A stretch of 64,000 nt of DNA from Sinorhizobium fredii USDA 205 (GTDB taxonomy: Bacteria > Pseudomonadota > Alphaproteobacteria > Rhizobiales > Rhizobiaceae). The notes beneath the pieces are model-generated. The model had not been told where the DNA came from, did not search any database, and worked only from the letters and a program-made list of their open reading frames with translations. The position numbers and the translations under genes were made by a program. The stretch lies in NCBI RefSeq assembly GCF_001461695.1, contig NZ_AUTC01000128.1, positions 38,977 through 102,976 of the forward strand. The letters run 5' to 3'. Shown here one piece after another: positions 19,013 to 27,692 of this stretch (positions are counted from its first letter, which is position 1; every line of letters starts with the position of its first letter).

Positions 19013-19109
19013 GGCACTCCCTCCGTTTGTGGGCGTTTCTGCCTGAGGCTATCCCCGATCCTGTCAGTCCGGTAGAGGTGACTTGAAGACGCTGCGTTTC
19101 CCGGATGCG

Positions 19110-19370
19110 TTACTGGTCCGCGTCGAGCGGTTCGACGCCCTGGGGCTTGCCGTTGCGGTCGAGGCGGATTTTCTCGATCCGGTCCTCGGCCGCCTTCAGC
19201 AGCGTCTCGCAATGCTTCTTCAGGGCCTCGCCGCGCTCATAGATTTCGATCGATTTGTCGAGCGCGACATCGCCGCGCTCGAGCGCAGAGACGATCCGCT
19301 CCAGCTCCTCGACCGCCTGCTCGAAGGAGAGGGCGGAGACGTCCGGCTGATTATTGTTGTTGTTCATCAT
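19110..19370 (-). CDS. xseB: Exodeoxyribonuclease VII small subunit
   Basis: 86 residues with the XseB pattern [42 protein letters not shown], a helical hairpin that binds the XseA large subunit. The N terminus has an asparagine run (MMNNNNN). The complex degrades single-stranded DNA into oligonucleotides. The start codon shares a base with the stop of the upstream deacetylase gene (TAATG), so translation is probably coupled. Confidence 0.94.
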   Translation of the reverse strand: MMNNNNNQPDVSALSFEQAVEELERIVSALERGDVALDKSIEIYERGEALKKHCETLLKAAEDRIEKIRLDRNGKPQGVEPLDADQ

Positions 19371-20299
19371 TACCCTCTCATCAGTCTCGATATGTGCAAG
19401 GCGGCCGATTCGGCGAGGCCCTGCAGGTCATAGCCGCCCTCGAGCATGCTGACCACTCGGTTGCCGGCGCTTTTGCCTGCCGCCTCCATGAGACGACCGG
19501 TTGCCCAGTCGAAGTCCTCCGCCACGAGGTTGATCTGGGCCAGGGGATCGCGGTAATGCGCGTCGAAACCGGCGGAGATCAGCACGAGGTCCGGGCGGAA
19601 ATTGTCGAGAGCGACGAGAACGCGGCTGCGGAACGCGTCGCGGAAATGTTCGCTGCCGCTGTTGGGGGAGAGCGGCGCATTGACGATATTGTTCCTGGCG
19701 CCCGTTTCTTCCTTGGCACCGGTCCCCGGATAGAGCGGCATCTGGTGGGTCGAGCAGAAGAGAACCGACGGGTCGTTCCAGAAGATGTCCTGGGTGCCGT
19801 TGCCGTGGTGCACGTCCCAGTCGACGATGGCGACCCGTTCTACGCCGTGGGCCTTCTGCGCATGGCGCGCGGCGATCGCGATCGTGTTGAAGAAGCAGAA
19901 GCCCATCGCCTTGTTCTTCTCGGCGTGGTGGCCGGGCGGCCGGGCTGCGACGAAGGCGTTGTCGGCCTCGCCGGTAAACACTGCGTCGACGGCCGCAACC
20001 GCACCGCCGATGCCGGTCAGTGCCGCCTCGAAGCTCGATGGGCTCGCATAGGTATCGGCCTCGATCTGGCTGATGTCGTCCTCCGGTATTGCCCGGGCGA
20101 TCGACCTGAGGTGCTCCTCCGTATGGGCGAGCAGCACCAGTTCCGCGCTGCCTCTCGATGCCTCGATACGCTTGAGCGGCGCAAAATTCGGATGCTCGAG
20201 CGCAAGGTTCAGCGCCCTCAGCCGATCCGGCCGTTCCGGGTGCCCCTCCGGAACCTTGTGTTCCAGGAAAAGAGCGTTTTCATAGAGATGCGTGGTCAT
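19370..20299 (-). CDS. Histone deacetylase/acetoin utilisation family amidohydrolase
   Basis: 309 residues from ATG 20299 ([24 protein letters not shown]). Class II-type HDAC features: [21 protein letters not shown] with the catalytic HH pair, [15 protein letters not shown] as the zinc-binding loop, and [14 protein letters not shown] with the second zinc aspartate. The GGYD loop near the C terminus is also present. Bacterial members remove acetyl groups from small amines or from proteins; the substrate here is unknown. It is directly upstream of xseB and translationally coupled to it, an arrangement common in alphaproteobacteria. Confidence 0.92.
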   Translation of the reverse strand: MTTHLYENALFLEHKVPEGHPERPDRLRALNLALEHPNFAPLKRIEASRGSAELVLLAHTEEHLRSIARAIPEDDISQIEADTYASPSSFEAALTGIGGAVAAVDAVFTGEADNAFVAARPPGHHAEKNKAMGFCFFNTIAIAARHAQKAHGVERVAIVDWDVHHGNGTQDIFWNDPSVLFCSTHQMPLYPGTGAKEETGARNNIVNAPLSPNSGSEHFRDAFRSRVLVALDNFRPDLVLISAGFDAHYRDPLAQINLVAEDFDWATGRLMEAAGKSAGNRVVSMLEGGYDLQGLAESAALHISRLMRG

Positions 20300-20362
20300 C
20301 CGCCGAAAGCTAGTGCGCGGGCCTGTCAAAATCCATGGCCGCGACCGCAAAAGTACCGATTT

Positions 20363-21331
20363 TCAACAGTGCGGATCGAGCAGGATCTTGCCGTTGCGCA
20401 GCGGATCGGCCTGGTGCGCCAGGGCTTCGCCCAGCCGGCTCAACGGGTAGGTGGCGGCGACCGGACTGGCGAACAGCCCGTTGCGAAGGCCCGCGAAGCT
20501 CCTGGCGAAGGCGGCCTCGAGCGCTTCGCGGCCGGCGGAGTGGACCCAGGTCCTCAGCCACAGGAAGGCGAAGCGGACGTCCGCACGAGCGGCGATCGCC
20601 GCCTGCGGTACCGGGATTCCGCTCAGCGCGCCGTACTGAATGAAGGTCCCACCGTGATGGATGGAGCGGCTGATCAGTTCGGCCGCCAGCGTTCCGCCGA
20701 CGGCATCGAGCACCGCGTCGAACCGCGTCCCTGGCGGAAGGTTGCTGCCGTCGGTGACGACGATCGGGAAACCCTCAGCGAGGCGGTGGCGGCTCTTCTC
20801 GCTGCGGAGGATGGCCGTGGGTGCAACACCTTCCATCGCCAGCAGCTTGATCAGCATCCCGCCGATTGCCGAGCCTGCCGCCGTCACGCCAATGCTGCGA
20901 TGTTCGAGCGAACCGAAATGCCCACGCAGCGCCTCGACGAGCCGCAGTGCCGTCAAAGGATTGACGTAGCTCATTGCCGCTTGCCCATCGCTCACATCGT
21001 CCGGCACGGCAAAGCACCATTCGGCGGGACGGACAAGGAATTGCTGCCACAGCCCGCTGGCGCCGATCGGAACGACCCGATCTCCGGATTTCAGGTGATG
21101 CACGCCCGTTCCAACGCGGCGGACGACGCCAACGCCCTCGAAGCCGGGCACGAAGGGCAGTTCGGTGCGGGCGCGATAGGCGCCGGTGACGGGGATCAGG
21201 TCCGAGGGATTGATCGCGGCAAGCGAGATTTCGACCTCGACTTCGCCGGCCCCCGGTTCGACGCGGGCGGCGTCTACAAGCTCGATGACTTGTTCGGGAT
21301 CGCCAAACTGTCTAACGAGGGTGGAGCGCAT
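20363..21331 (-). CDS. Zinc-independent alcohol dehydrogenase/quinone oxidoreductase (MECR-like) family
   Basis: 322 residues of the medium-chain dehydrogenase/reductase family. The N-terminal GroES-like domain has INPSDLIPVTGAYRAR, PFVPGFEGVGVV and VVPIGASGLWQQF. The nucleotide-binding domain has an altered glycine motif (GVTAAGSAIGGMLIKLLA). The structural zinc cysteines are absent. The SYVNPLTALRLVE segment is like that of 2-enoyl thioester reductases, so it may reduce enoyl-CoA or quinone with NADPH. Its start codon is only 14 bases from the divergent thioesterase start. Confidence 0.83.
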   Translation of the reverse strand: MRSTLVRQFGDPEQVIELVDAARVEPGAGEVEVEISLAAINPSDLIPVTGAYRARTELPFVPGFEGVGVVRRVGTGVHHLKSGDRVVPIGASGLWQQFLVRPAEWCFAVPDDVSDGQAAMSYVNPLTALRLVEALRGHFGSLEHRSIGVTAAGSAIGGMLIKLLAMEGVAPTAILRSEKSRHRLAEGFPIVVTDGSNLPPGTRFDAVLDAVGGTLAAELISRSIHHGGTFIQYGALSGIPVPQAAIAARADVRFAFLWLRTWVHSAGREALEAAFARSFAGLRNGLFASPVAATYPLSRLGEALAHQADPLRNGKILLDPHC

Positions 21332-21345
21332 GTAAGGGGCCTCGC

Positions 21346-21747
21346 ATGGACGGCACAGAGCGGGAAAATGTCACGGAAATCCGGATTCCGTTTCGCGATA
21401 TAGACATGCATGGCCACATGCACAATGCGGCCTACTACGCGCATGCCGAGGCGGCGCTCGCCAGCCTCTGGCGGCATCGGCCGCCGGTCAAGAACGAACC
21501 AGCCTATCTGGTGCGCCGCTCGGCCTGCCTCTTCCATCGCGGCCTGCGCTTCGACGAACCGGCCCGCTTCACCGTATCCGTCTCCAAGATCGGCGGCAGT
21601 TCGGTGAGCTTTGCCGTGCGCGTCGAGGCCGGTGCCCATCTGGCGGCGGAGGTCGAGATCGTCTGGGTCGCCGTCGATCCCGTTCGCCATCAGCCGGTGC
21701 CGTTGCCGGCTGCGACCCGCGACTGGCTCGCTGCCTATGCGGCGTGA
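21346..21747 (+). CDS. Acyl-CoA thioesterase, 4-hydroxybenzoyl-CoA thioesterase (hotdog) family
   Basis: 133 residues with a single hotdog domain. The active-site segment FRDIDMHGHMHNAAYYAHAE (about 16-35) matches the DxxGHxNNxxY type, with the catalytic Asp retained. It hydrolyses an acyl-CoA to the free acid, substrate unknown. ATG 21346 has AAGGGG ten bases upstream, and that sequence lies inside the short gap to the divergent reductase gene. The 3' end overlaps the end of the convergent thiolase gene by 13 bases. Confidence 0.87.
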   Translation: MDGTERENVTEIRIPFRDIDMHGHMHNAAYYAHAEAALASLWRHRPPVKNEPAYLVRRSACLFHRGLRFDEPARFTVSVSKIGGSSVSFAVRVEAGAHLAAEVEIVWVAVDPVRHQPVPLPAATRDWLAAYAA

Positions 21748-22934
21748 TCGAGCCTCAGCGAGCGGAAATGGGCGACGACGCCCATGCCGCCGCCGACGCC
21801 CATCATTGCCAGCCCCTCGCTGCCTGTCGCTGCGGCGTGCATCTGCGAAAACAGCCTGACGACGAGAATCGCGCCGGAAGCCCCATAGGGATGGCCGAGC
21901 GCGATGGCACCGCCGTCGCGATTGACGCGCTCTGGCGAAATGCCGAGTGGATCGAGACTGCCGAGAACCTGTGAGGCGAAGGCCTCGTTGAACTCGATGA
22001 AGTCGACCTTGTCGACGTCGAGCGCCGGGTTGCGGGCACGAAGCCTCGCCATCGCCGGCACCGGGCCGAGGCCGAGCAGGTTGGGATCGACGCCCGCCGT
22101 CGCCGCGTCGACGAATTCGAGTGCAAAGGGCACGCCAAGCCGGCGCGCCTCGGCAAGCGACGTGACCAGCACGATTGCCGCTCCATCATTGATCGGGCAG
22201 GCATTGCCGGCGGTGACGGTACCGTCCTTGACGAAGACTGGCTTCAGCCGGGCGAGCGTCTCGGCCGAGGCGTTGGGGCGGGGACACTCGTCAATGGCGA
22301 CGCGGCCGGCCGGCGTCTCCACCGGCACGATCTCGCGGGCAAAGCGGCCGGCCGTCTCGGCCGCCACGGCACGGCGATGACTTCCGAGGGCAAACTGGTC
22401 CTGGCGTTCTCGCGATATCCCGCAGGCCGCGGCGACGTTCTCCGCCGCAACACCCATATCCGGATCGCCGATGAGATCGGGAGCCATCCGGGCGCGCTTC
22501 ACCGGCTGCAGTTCCTCGCCTCGCGCCAGCGGCGGGCGAAGGCGGATATGGGCGCGGCTGGCACTTTCGGTACCGCCGGCGAGAAAATATCGCCCGGCGC
22601 CGGCCTGGATCTGCCGCGCCGCAAGAACGATCGCCTCGAGGCCAGAGCCGCATTGGCGGTCGACAGTCACGCCGGGAATGGAAACGGGCAGGCCCGCTTC
22701 GAGAGCGGCGAGACGCGCGAGGTTGCCGGCGCTGTTTGCGGCGTTGCCGAGAAGCACGTCGTCGATGTCGTTCCTGTCGATTCCGGTATCGGTGACGATC
22801 CTGTCGATCAGCAAGGCGGCGAGGCTTTCGGGCTCGATCTTTGCGAGGCTGCCATTGACGCGGCCGATCGGGGTTCGCAGCGCCGCGATGACGACCGGTG
22901 TGCGAGCCGGATCAGAAAAGGCGTTCAAGGGCAC
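21735..22934 (-). CDS. Thiolase family protein (acetyl-CoA acyltransferase-like), second catalytic Cys replaced
   Basis: 399 residues. The nucleophile segment VDRQCGSGLEAI (Cys95) and the histidine motif GGAIALGHPYGASGA are intact, as is EFNEAFASQ. The C-terminal motif that normally reads LC.GGGMG reads AMMGVGGGMG here, so the proton-shuttling cysteine is Gly379. That change should greatly reduce Claisen condensation in classical thiolases. It is the last gene of the bioM-N-Y-ligase-thiolase run, and its start overlaps the end of the ligase gene by 23 bases. It may be an impaired thiolase or one with altered chemistry. Confidence 0.85.
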   Translation of the reverse strand: MPLNAFSDPARTPVVIAALRTPIGRVNGSLAKIEPESLAALLIDRIVTDTGIDRNDIDDVLLGNAANSAGNLARLAALEAGLPVSIPGVTVDRQCGSGLEAIVLAARQIQAGAGRYFLAGGTESASRAHIRLRPPLARGEELQPVKRARMAPDLIGDPDMGVAAENVAAACGISRERQDQFALGSHRRAVAAETAGRFAREIVPVETPAGRVAIDECPRPNASAETLARLKPVFVKDGTVTAGNACPINDGAAIVLVTSLAEARRLGVPFALEFVDAATAGVDPNLLGLGPVPAMARLRARNPALDVDKVDFIEFNEAFASQVLGSLDPLGISPERVNRDGGAIALGHPYGASGAILVVRLFSQMHAAATGSEGLAMMGVGGGMGVVAHFRSLRLDHAA

Positions 22935-24408
22935 CGTTCTCCTCCGCGATCCATTGCCGCAGTCGCCCGGCCGCGACCTTGCCGGAGGCGGTCATCGGCA
23001 TCTCCTGGCAGAGCCAGACCTTTCGCGGATGTTTGTAGCGCGGCAGGGCGGCAGTAAGATGACGGTCCAGCGCTTGACGATTGAACCGGTCGCGGTTCGT
23101 CTGAAGGATAGCCACGAGCTCGCTGCCGAGATCCGGATCGTCGAGACCGAAAGCGACCGCTGCCTGGATGCCGGGCGCCGCCAGGAGCGCCGCTTCGATT
23201 TCGGAAGGATAGATATTGTTGCCGCCGGAAAGCACCATGCCGCCGGCCCGGCCGATGAGATGCAGCGTGCCGTCCCCGTCGAGAAATCCGAGGTCGCCGA
23301 CGGTGGCGAGCCGCCCCTCGCGGCGAAAACCGTCGCCGTCACCGCTCGCGATGTAGCCCTCCGATATCAGCGCGCTTTCGACGAAGATCGTCCCGGTTTC
23401 TCCCGGCGGCAGGTTGTTGCCGCGATCGTCCAGGATGGTCAGCCGGACGCCCGGGAATGGCTTGCCGACGGCGGTCGGGGAATGATTGTCGTCCGCGCCG
23501 GCGACGGTGATGAAGCCGAGTTCCGATGCGCCGTAATATTCGATCGCGTCTGCCGCCGGGAAGGCGCGGGCGGCAGCGCTTCGATCCGCCGGTGTGAGCT
23601 TGGCGCCGGCAACGGTGATCTTTTCGACCGAGGTCAAGGCCGCGCCCTTCGCCTGTTCGCAAAGTCGCCGCAGCATCGTCGGCACCAGCACGAGGCGTTT
23701 CGTCCCGGCGCCGCCGATCACATCGAGCGCCTGGCGCGGCTCGAAATGACGGGCGCCGACGAATTCGGCTCCGGCCGCAAGGCACTCGACTAAAGCGTAC
23801 AGCGCCAGCCCGTGCGCCAGCGGTCCGGGTGCGTAGGTCGCCGTTTCCGGCCCTATGCCGAAAAATTCCTGACCGGTTTCGAGGCTGAGGCGCCAGGATC
23901 TGCGGTCGCGGATGATCGCCTTCGGGTCGCCGGTCGTGCCGGAGGTAAAGACGACGAGGAAGGGTTCGGCATCATCGCCGATGCGGATCGCGGAGGAGCC
24001 GTCGAAAGTCTCGAGCGCAAGCGTCTGTCCTACCGAGGGCACGTCCAGGCACAGGTGGTCGCCGTCCGCGCGGATGACGATCTCCGGCCGCAGCTTTTCC
24101 TTCATCCGTTGGCGGCTCGAATCCGGCAGGTGCGGATCGATGAGTGCCGCACAATTGCCGCCCGACGTCGCGGCGATGAAGGCCGCGGCAAAGAGCGGGT
24201 GATTGCCGGTTTCGAGCGCGATCAGCCTTACACGGCCGGCAAGGACACTTTGCTCCCTTGTCTGCAGGGCCGCTTGTTCGATCGCGTGCAGAATGCGGCC
24301 TGCCGCCGCGGCAAGCTCACCGAATGTGAGAACCCGGCCCTCCGTGCGGAAGGCCGGGGAGTGCGGGCGCTCGCCCGCATGCCGCAGGATGGCACGTACG
24401 AGCGGCAT
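22912..24408 (-). CDS. AMP-binding acyl-CoA synthetase (class I adenylate-forming enzyme)
   Basis: 498 residues from ATG 24408 (MPLVRAILRHAGERP), four bases from the bioY stop. The P-loop-like A3 motif is VFTSGTTGDPKAIIRD, A5 is YYGASELGF, A7 is VGDLGFLDGDG and A10 is PMTASGKVAAGRL with the catalytic lysine. It activates a carboxylic acid with ATP and transfers it to CoA. The placement directly after bioY suggests a substrate linked to biotin or pimelate, but this is inference. It resembles long- and medium-chain fatty acid ligases in general form. Confidence 0.86.
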   Translation of the reverse strand: MPLVRAILRHAGERPHSPAFRTEGRVLTFGELAAAAGRILHAIEQAALQTREQSVLAGRVRLIALETGNHPLFAAAFIAATSGGNCAALIDPHLPDSSRQRMKEKLRPEIVIRADGDHLCLDVPSVGQTLALETFDGSSAIRIGDDAEPFLVVFTSGTTGDPKAIIRDRRSWRLSLETGQEFFGIGPETATYAPGPLAHGLALYALVECLAAGAEFVGARHFEPRQALDVIGGAGTKRLVLVPTMLRRLCEQAKGAALTSVEKITVAGAKLTPADRSAAARAFPAADAIEYYGASELGFITVAGADDNHSPTAVGKPFPGVRLTILDDRGNNLPPGETGTIFVESALISEGYIASGDGDGFRREGRLATVGDLGFLDGDGTLHLIGRAGGMVLSGGNNIYPSEIEAALLAAPGIQAAVAFGLDDPDLGSELVAILQTNRDRFNRQALDRHLTAALPRYKHPRKVWLCQEMPMTASGKVAAGRLRQWIAEENGALERLF

Positions 24409-24412
24409 CGCC

Positions 24413-24976
24413 TCAGGCGCGGGCCGGCAGCAGCGGATAGCCGGCGTAGACGGCGCGCGCGGCAAGTGTGGCGATCGCTGCCTTGAGGAGATCGCCCGGA
24501 ATGAACACGAGAGAGCCGGTCGCGGCGGCCGTGAGCGGCGTGCCCGTGACGGCGGAGAGCCACGGAACGCCGATCGCGTAGAGGACGACAATCCCGCCGA
24601 TCACCGAGGCGAGGAAGAAGCCGACGAACTGACGTCCTTCCGAATTGCCCTGGTGTACGAAGCGCTCGGCGATCAGCCCGGTGACGAAGGCGGCGACCGC
24701 CCAGCCGAGGATGAAGCCGCCCGATGGCCCGGCGAAGACGGCAAGCCCGCCGCGACCGCCCGACAGCACCGGCAGGCCGATCGCGACCAAAAGGATGAAC
24801 AGCAGGAACGCGAGCGCGCCGCGCTTGGCGCCGATGATGCAGCCGGCCAGCATGACGCCCATCGATTGCGCGGTGATCGGAACGGGAATGAAGCCGAGCG
24901 TGATCGGCGGAATGAGGCCGAGCACGACGACGATTGCGGCGAATAGCGCAATGAGGACGAGGTCTCTGGTGTTCAT
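24413..24976 (-). CDS. bioY: Biotin ECF transporter S component BioY
   Basis: 187 residues with six hydrophobic segments. The BioY signature runs from IPVPITAQSMGVMLAG (about 32-47) through GLPVLSGGRGGLAVFAGPSGG (about 68-88). It is the substrate-binding membrane component that captures biotin. With the BioM ATPase and BioN transmembrane protein encoded just upstream it forms the tripartite BioMNY uptake system of the energy-coupling-factor type. No BioR-type operator (TTAT..ATAA palindrome) was seen before bioY or bioM. Confidence 0.94.
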   Translation of the reverse strand: MNTRDLVLIALFAAIVVVLGLIPPITLGFIPVPITAQSMGVMLAGCIIGAKRGALAFLLFILLVAIGLPVLSGGRGGLAVFAGPSGGFILGWAVAAFVTGLIAERFVHQGNSEGRQFVGFFLASVIGGIVVLYAIGVPWLSAVTGTPLTAAATGSLVFIPGDLLKAAIATLAARAVYAGYPLLPARA

Positions 24977-25008
24977 GTAGTCCTACCCTTTTATTAGAAA
25001 GCGCGAAT

Positions 25009-25614
25009 TTATTGGCGGCGAAATCCGCGCGCGTCAATGGCCGCCGCGATCGTGTCCGCATCTTTCAGCGTCAGGATGATCAGCGGCCCGATGATCGTCA
25101 ACGGACGGATCGGCAGTCCTCGGGCGCGGTGCGCTTCACTGATCGCCTGATAGCGGGCGAAGATATCCGGGACGAAGCGCAGGACGAGGCCGAGCGCCAG
25201 GCTGACATCGGCGGCCCGCAGCAGGCCGAGACGCTCCAGCGGCTTCAGGAGGATGGTGATCTCGTCCATGAAGGCGCCGATCGTCGTCGTCGTCGTGACG
25301 GCGGCGGCAAACAGCACGAGAGCCGCCAGCCGCAGCACGAGAGCGACCACATCGGGGAAGGGGACAAGGAAGAGATTGACCGCCGCCAGCACGAGGATCG
25401 TGAACAAAACGAAGCCGACCCGCGAAAATGCCTGGCGCGCCGTCATGCCGAGCGAAAGATAGAGGGCGCCGCAGAGGAGAAAGGCCGGCAGCAACAGAAA
25501 CGGCGCGTTCGTCGTAAAAAGCGCCACGCTCAGGATGAGAAGCGCGATGAGCTTCAGACGCACCGGCACCCGGTGAAACCAGCTCTGCCCTTCCACATAG
25601 AGGCTCGTCAGCAT
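25009..25614 (-). CDS. bioN: Biotin ECF transporter transmembrane protein BioN (EcfT)
   Basis: 201 residues, mostly membrane helices, with the EcfT coupling motifs near the C terminus (SEAHRARGLPIRPL and the final DARGFRRQ). It links the BioM ATPase to BioY. Its start overlaps the end of bioM by seven bases, showing a tight operon, and bioY follows after 32 bases. Confidence 0.93.
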   Translation of the reverse strand: MLTSLYVEGQSWFHRVPVRLKLIALLILSVALFTTNAPFLLLPAFLLCGALYLSLGMTARQAFSRVGFVLFTILVLAAVNLFLVPFPDVVALVLRLAALVLFAAAVTTTTTIGAFMDEITILLKPLERLGLLRAADVSLALGLVLRFVPDIFARYQAISEAHRARGLPIRPLTIIGPLIILTLKDADTIAAAIDARGFRRQ

Positions 25615-26288
25615 CCGGCCACCTCATGATAGCGGTGGATCGTTTCGCCGGGGCTGCCGTCGGCAACGAGGCGGCCCTCGTGAAACAGCAGGAGGCGTTC
25701 AACTCCTTCGACGAGCCCCAGATCATGAGTGATGACGATTGTATCCTCGTCAAGTGCGTCGATCGTTGCCGCGACCATGCGGCGGTTGCGCAGGTCGAGC
25801 TGGTTGGTCGGCTCGTCGAGCATCAGGATCTTCGGTCCGGTGACGACGACGCTGGCCATGGCGACGAGCTGCGTCTCCCCGCCGGAAAGCTCGTGCACCC
25901 GACGTCTGGCGAGATGGCTGACGCCAAAACGCGCCAGCACCGCCTCCGTTCGCGAGGAGATCTCGTGCGCCGGCAGGCCGCGATTTTTCAGCCCGAAGGC
26001 GATGTCGTCGGAAACGATCGGCATGATCAACTGGTGTTGCGGATTCTGGAAGATGAAGCCTGCTTCGGCCAGCACCGCCCGGTCGTCCTTCACCGTATCA
26101 AGCCCATTGACCAAGACTTGCCCCGTGCTCGGCTTGACCAGCCCGTTGATCAGCCGCGCAAAGGTCGTCTTGCCGGAGCCGTTGAGGCCGATGATGCCGA
26201 GGCGCCGTTCGTCGAGGGCAAGCGTCAGGGGATGAAGCGCGACCCGCTCGCCGAACCGGACCGAGCAATCGGTGAAGCGGATGTCCAA
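25608..26288 (-). CDS. bioM: Biotin ECF transporter ATP-binding protein BioM
   Basis: 226 residues. Walker A is GLNGSGKTTFARLI (about 33-46), the ABC signature LSGGETQLVAMA, Walker B ILMLDEPTNQLD, and the switch histidine is in VITHDLGLV. It hydrolyses ATP to drive biotin uptake with BioN and BioY. It is the first gene of the minus-strand operon bioM-bioN-bioY-ligase-thiolase. The promoter must lie in the 132 bases shared with the divergent ycaQ-like gene; I see no clear operator there. Confidence 0.94.
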   Translation of the reverse strand: MDIRFTDCSVRFGERVALHPLTLALDERRLGIIGLNGSGKTTFARLINGLVKPSTGQVLVNGLDTVKDDRAVLAEAGFIFQNPQHQLIMPIVSDDIAFGLKNRGLPAHEISSRTEAVLARFGVSHLARRRVHELSGGETQLVAMASVVVTGPKILMLDEPTNQLDLRNRRMVAATIDALDEDTIVITHDLGLVEGVERLLLFHEGRLVADGSPGETIHRYHEVAGC

Positions 26289-26420
26289 TCTTGGTCCTCG
26301 TCAGTTGTCGTGGTGGCTCTATAGGGCAACTCGATCGGCGAGGGCAATGCAGCCTCTGCCCGATTGCTTTATGGTTGGATTGCATTTGAAAGTTGGGAAT
26401 AAAAGCCTATTCTCCTGCCC

Positions 26421-27619
26421 ATGACGATTCGCCTCTCCAACCGCGATGCCCGACGCATCTTTCTTGCCAAGCAGGGCCTCTCTGCCGCGCCGCAGCGCGC
26501 CCTCGGCAAGGATGGCCTGCTGCGGCTGATCCACGACATCGGTTCGTACAGGTCGACAGCATCTCGACCGTCGAGCGCGCCCATCACCAGATCCTGTTTT
26601 CGCGCAACCAGACCTATCGCCGCGAGCATTTGAACGAATTGCTGGAAGAGGACGGCGAGCTCTTCGAGCATTGGACCCACGACGCTTCGATCATTCCGAG
26701 CGTCTTCTTCGTCTATTGGAAGCATCGCTTCAAATGGGAGAGCGAAACGCTCAGAGAGCGCTGGCGCAGATGGCGCGGCGAGGGGTTCGATGCGAGTTGC
26801 GACGAAACCTACGAGCGGGTCGCCAGCGGCGGAGCGGTCATGGCGCGAGAGCTGAAGGAGGATCATCACGAATCCGGCGGCTGGTGGAACTGGCACCCGT
26901 CGAAAACAGCCCTCGAGGTGCTCTGGCGTCAGGGCAGGCTGGCGATCGCCCGCCGGGTCAACTTCCAGAAGGTCTATGACCTGACGGAACGGGTCATCCC
27001 GGCGCATCACTACGAAGGCGACGTCAGCCATCCGGAGTTCATCGATTGGGCCTGCCGCAGCGCCCTCGAACGCCTCGGCTTTGCAACGCACGGGGAGATC
27101 GCCGCTTTTTGGGATCTCGTCTCGCCCGACGAGGCCAAGGCCTGGGTCGCCGAGCACCGCGACGAGCTTTGCGAGATTCTCGTCGAGGCCGCCAATGGCG
27201 GCAAGCCGCGGCCGTCCTATGCCTTTACGGGCTTTTCGGACAACCTCCGCGATGTTCCGGATCCGCCGTCCCGCATTCGCGTCTTGAGCCCTTTCGATCC
27301 GTTGCTGCGCGACCGGAACCGGACCGACCGCCTCTTCGGCTTCTTCTACCGCATCGAAGTCTTCGTTCCCGAGGCGAAGCGCGAATATGGCTACTACGTC
27401 TTTCCGCTTCTCGAAGGCGATCGGCTGATCGGTCGGATCGACATGAAGGCCGATCGCAAGCGCGGCCGCCTCGAGGTTCGGCGGCTCTGGCTCGAACAGG
27501 GCGTCAAGCCGTCGTCGGGCCGCATCGACAGGGTGATGGCCGAACTCGACCGGATCGCCCGCTTCGCCGGCGTCGGCGACGTCAATCTGCTCGAAGGCTG
27601 GAACGCCAGCCTCACTTGA
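26421..27619 (+). pseudogene. YcaQ-like winged-helix protein gene with a one-base frameshift
   Basis: The N terminus is MTIRLSNRDARRIFLAKQGL... from ATG 26421, reading LLRLIHDIG up to about 26542. From there the homologous continuation FVQVDSISTVERAHHQIL lies in the next frame and runs open to 27619. One base is missing in ggttcgtacag (26541-26551), where ggNttcgtacag would restore the frame. The intact product would be about 400 residues of the YcaQ/AlkX family (helix-turn-helix HTH_42), whose Escherichia coli member is a DNA glycosylase for interstrand cross-links. Downstream conserved stretches (VLSPFDPLLRDRNRTDRLFG, YYVFPLLEGDRLIGRID) are intact. Confidence 0.85.
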
Positions 27620-27692
27620 TCGATTTTTTCTTGGCTTGCGCACCCGGGCTCCCTAAATGGAGCGAAGAATTCTCACGGCGCGGAGCAGAACG

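Noticed and set aside
19394..21403. A 669-codon plus-strand frame covering the deacetylase and reductase genes
   Set aside because: Both minus-strand genes have full catalytic motifs over the same bases; the plus frame crosses two genes and has no family features.
26289..26420. A BioR-type operator (TTAT..ATAA) upstream of bioM
   Set aside because: Looked for in the 132-base gap and before bioY; only partial tctatagg-like matches were found, not a convincing palindrome.
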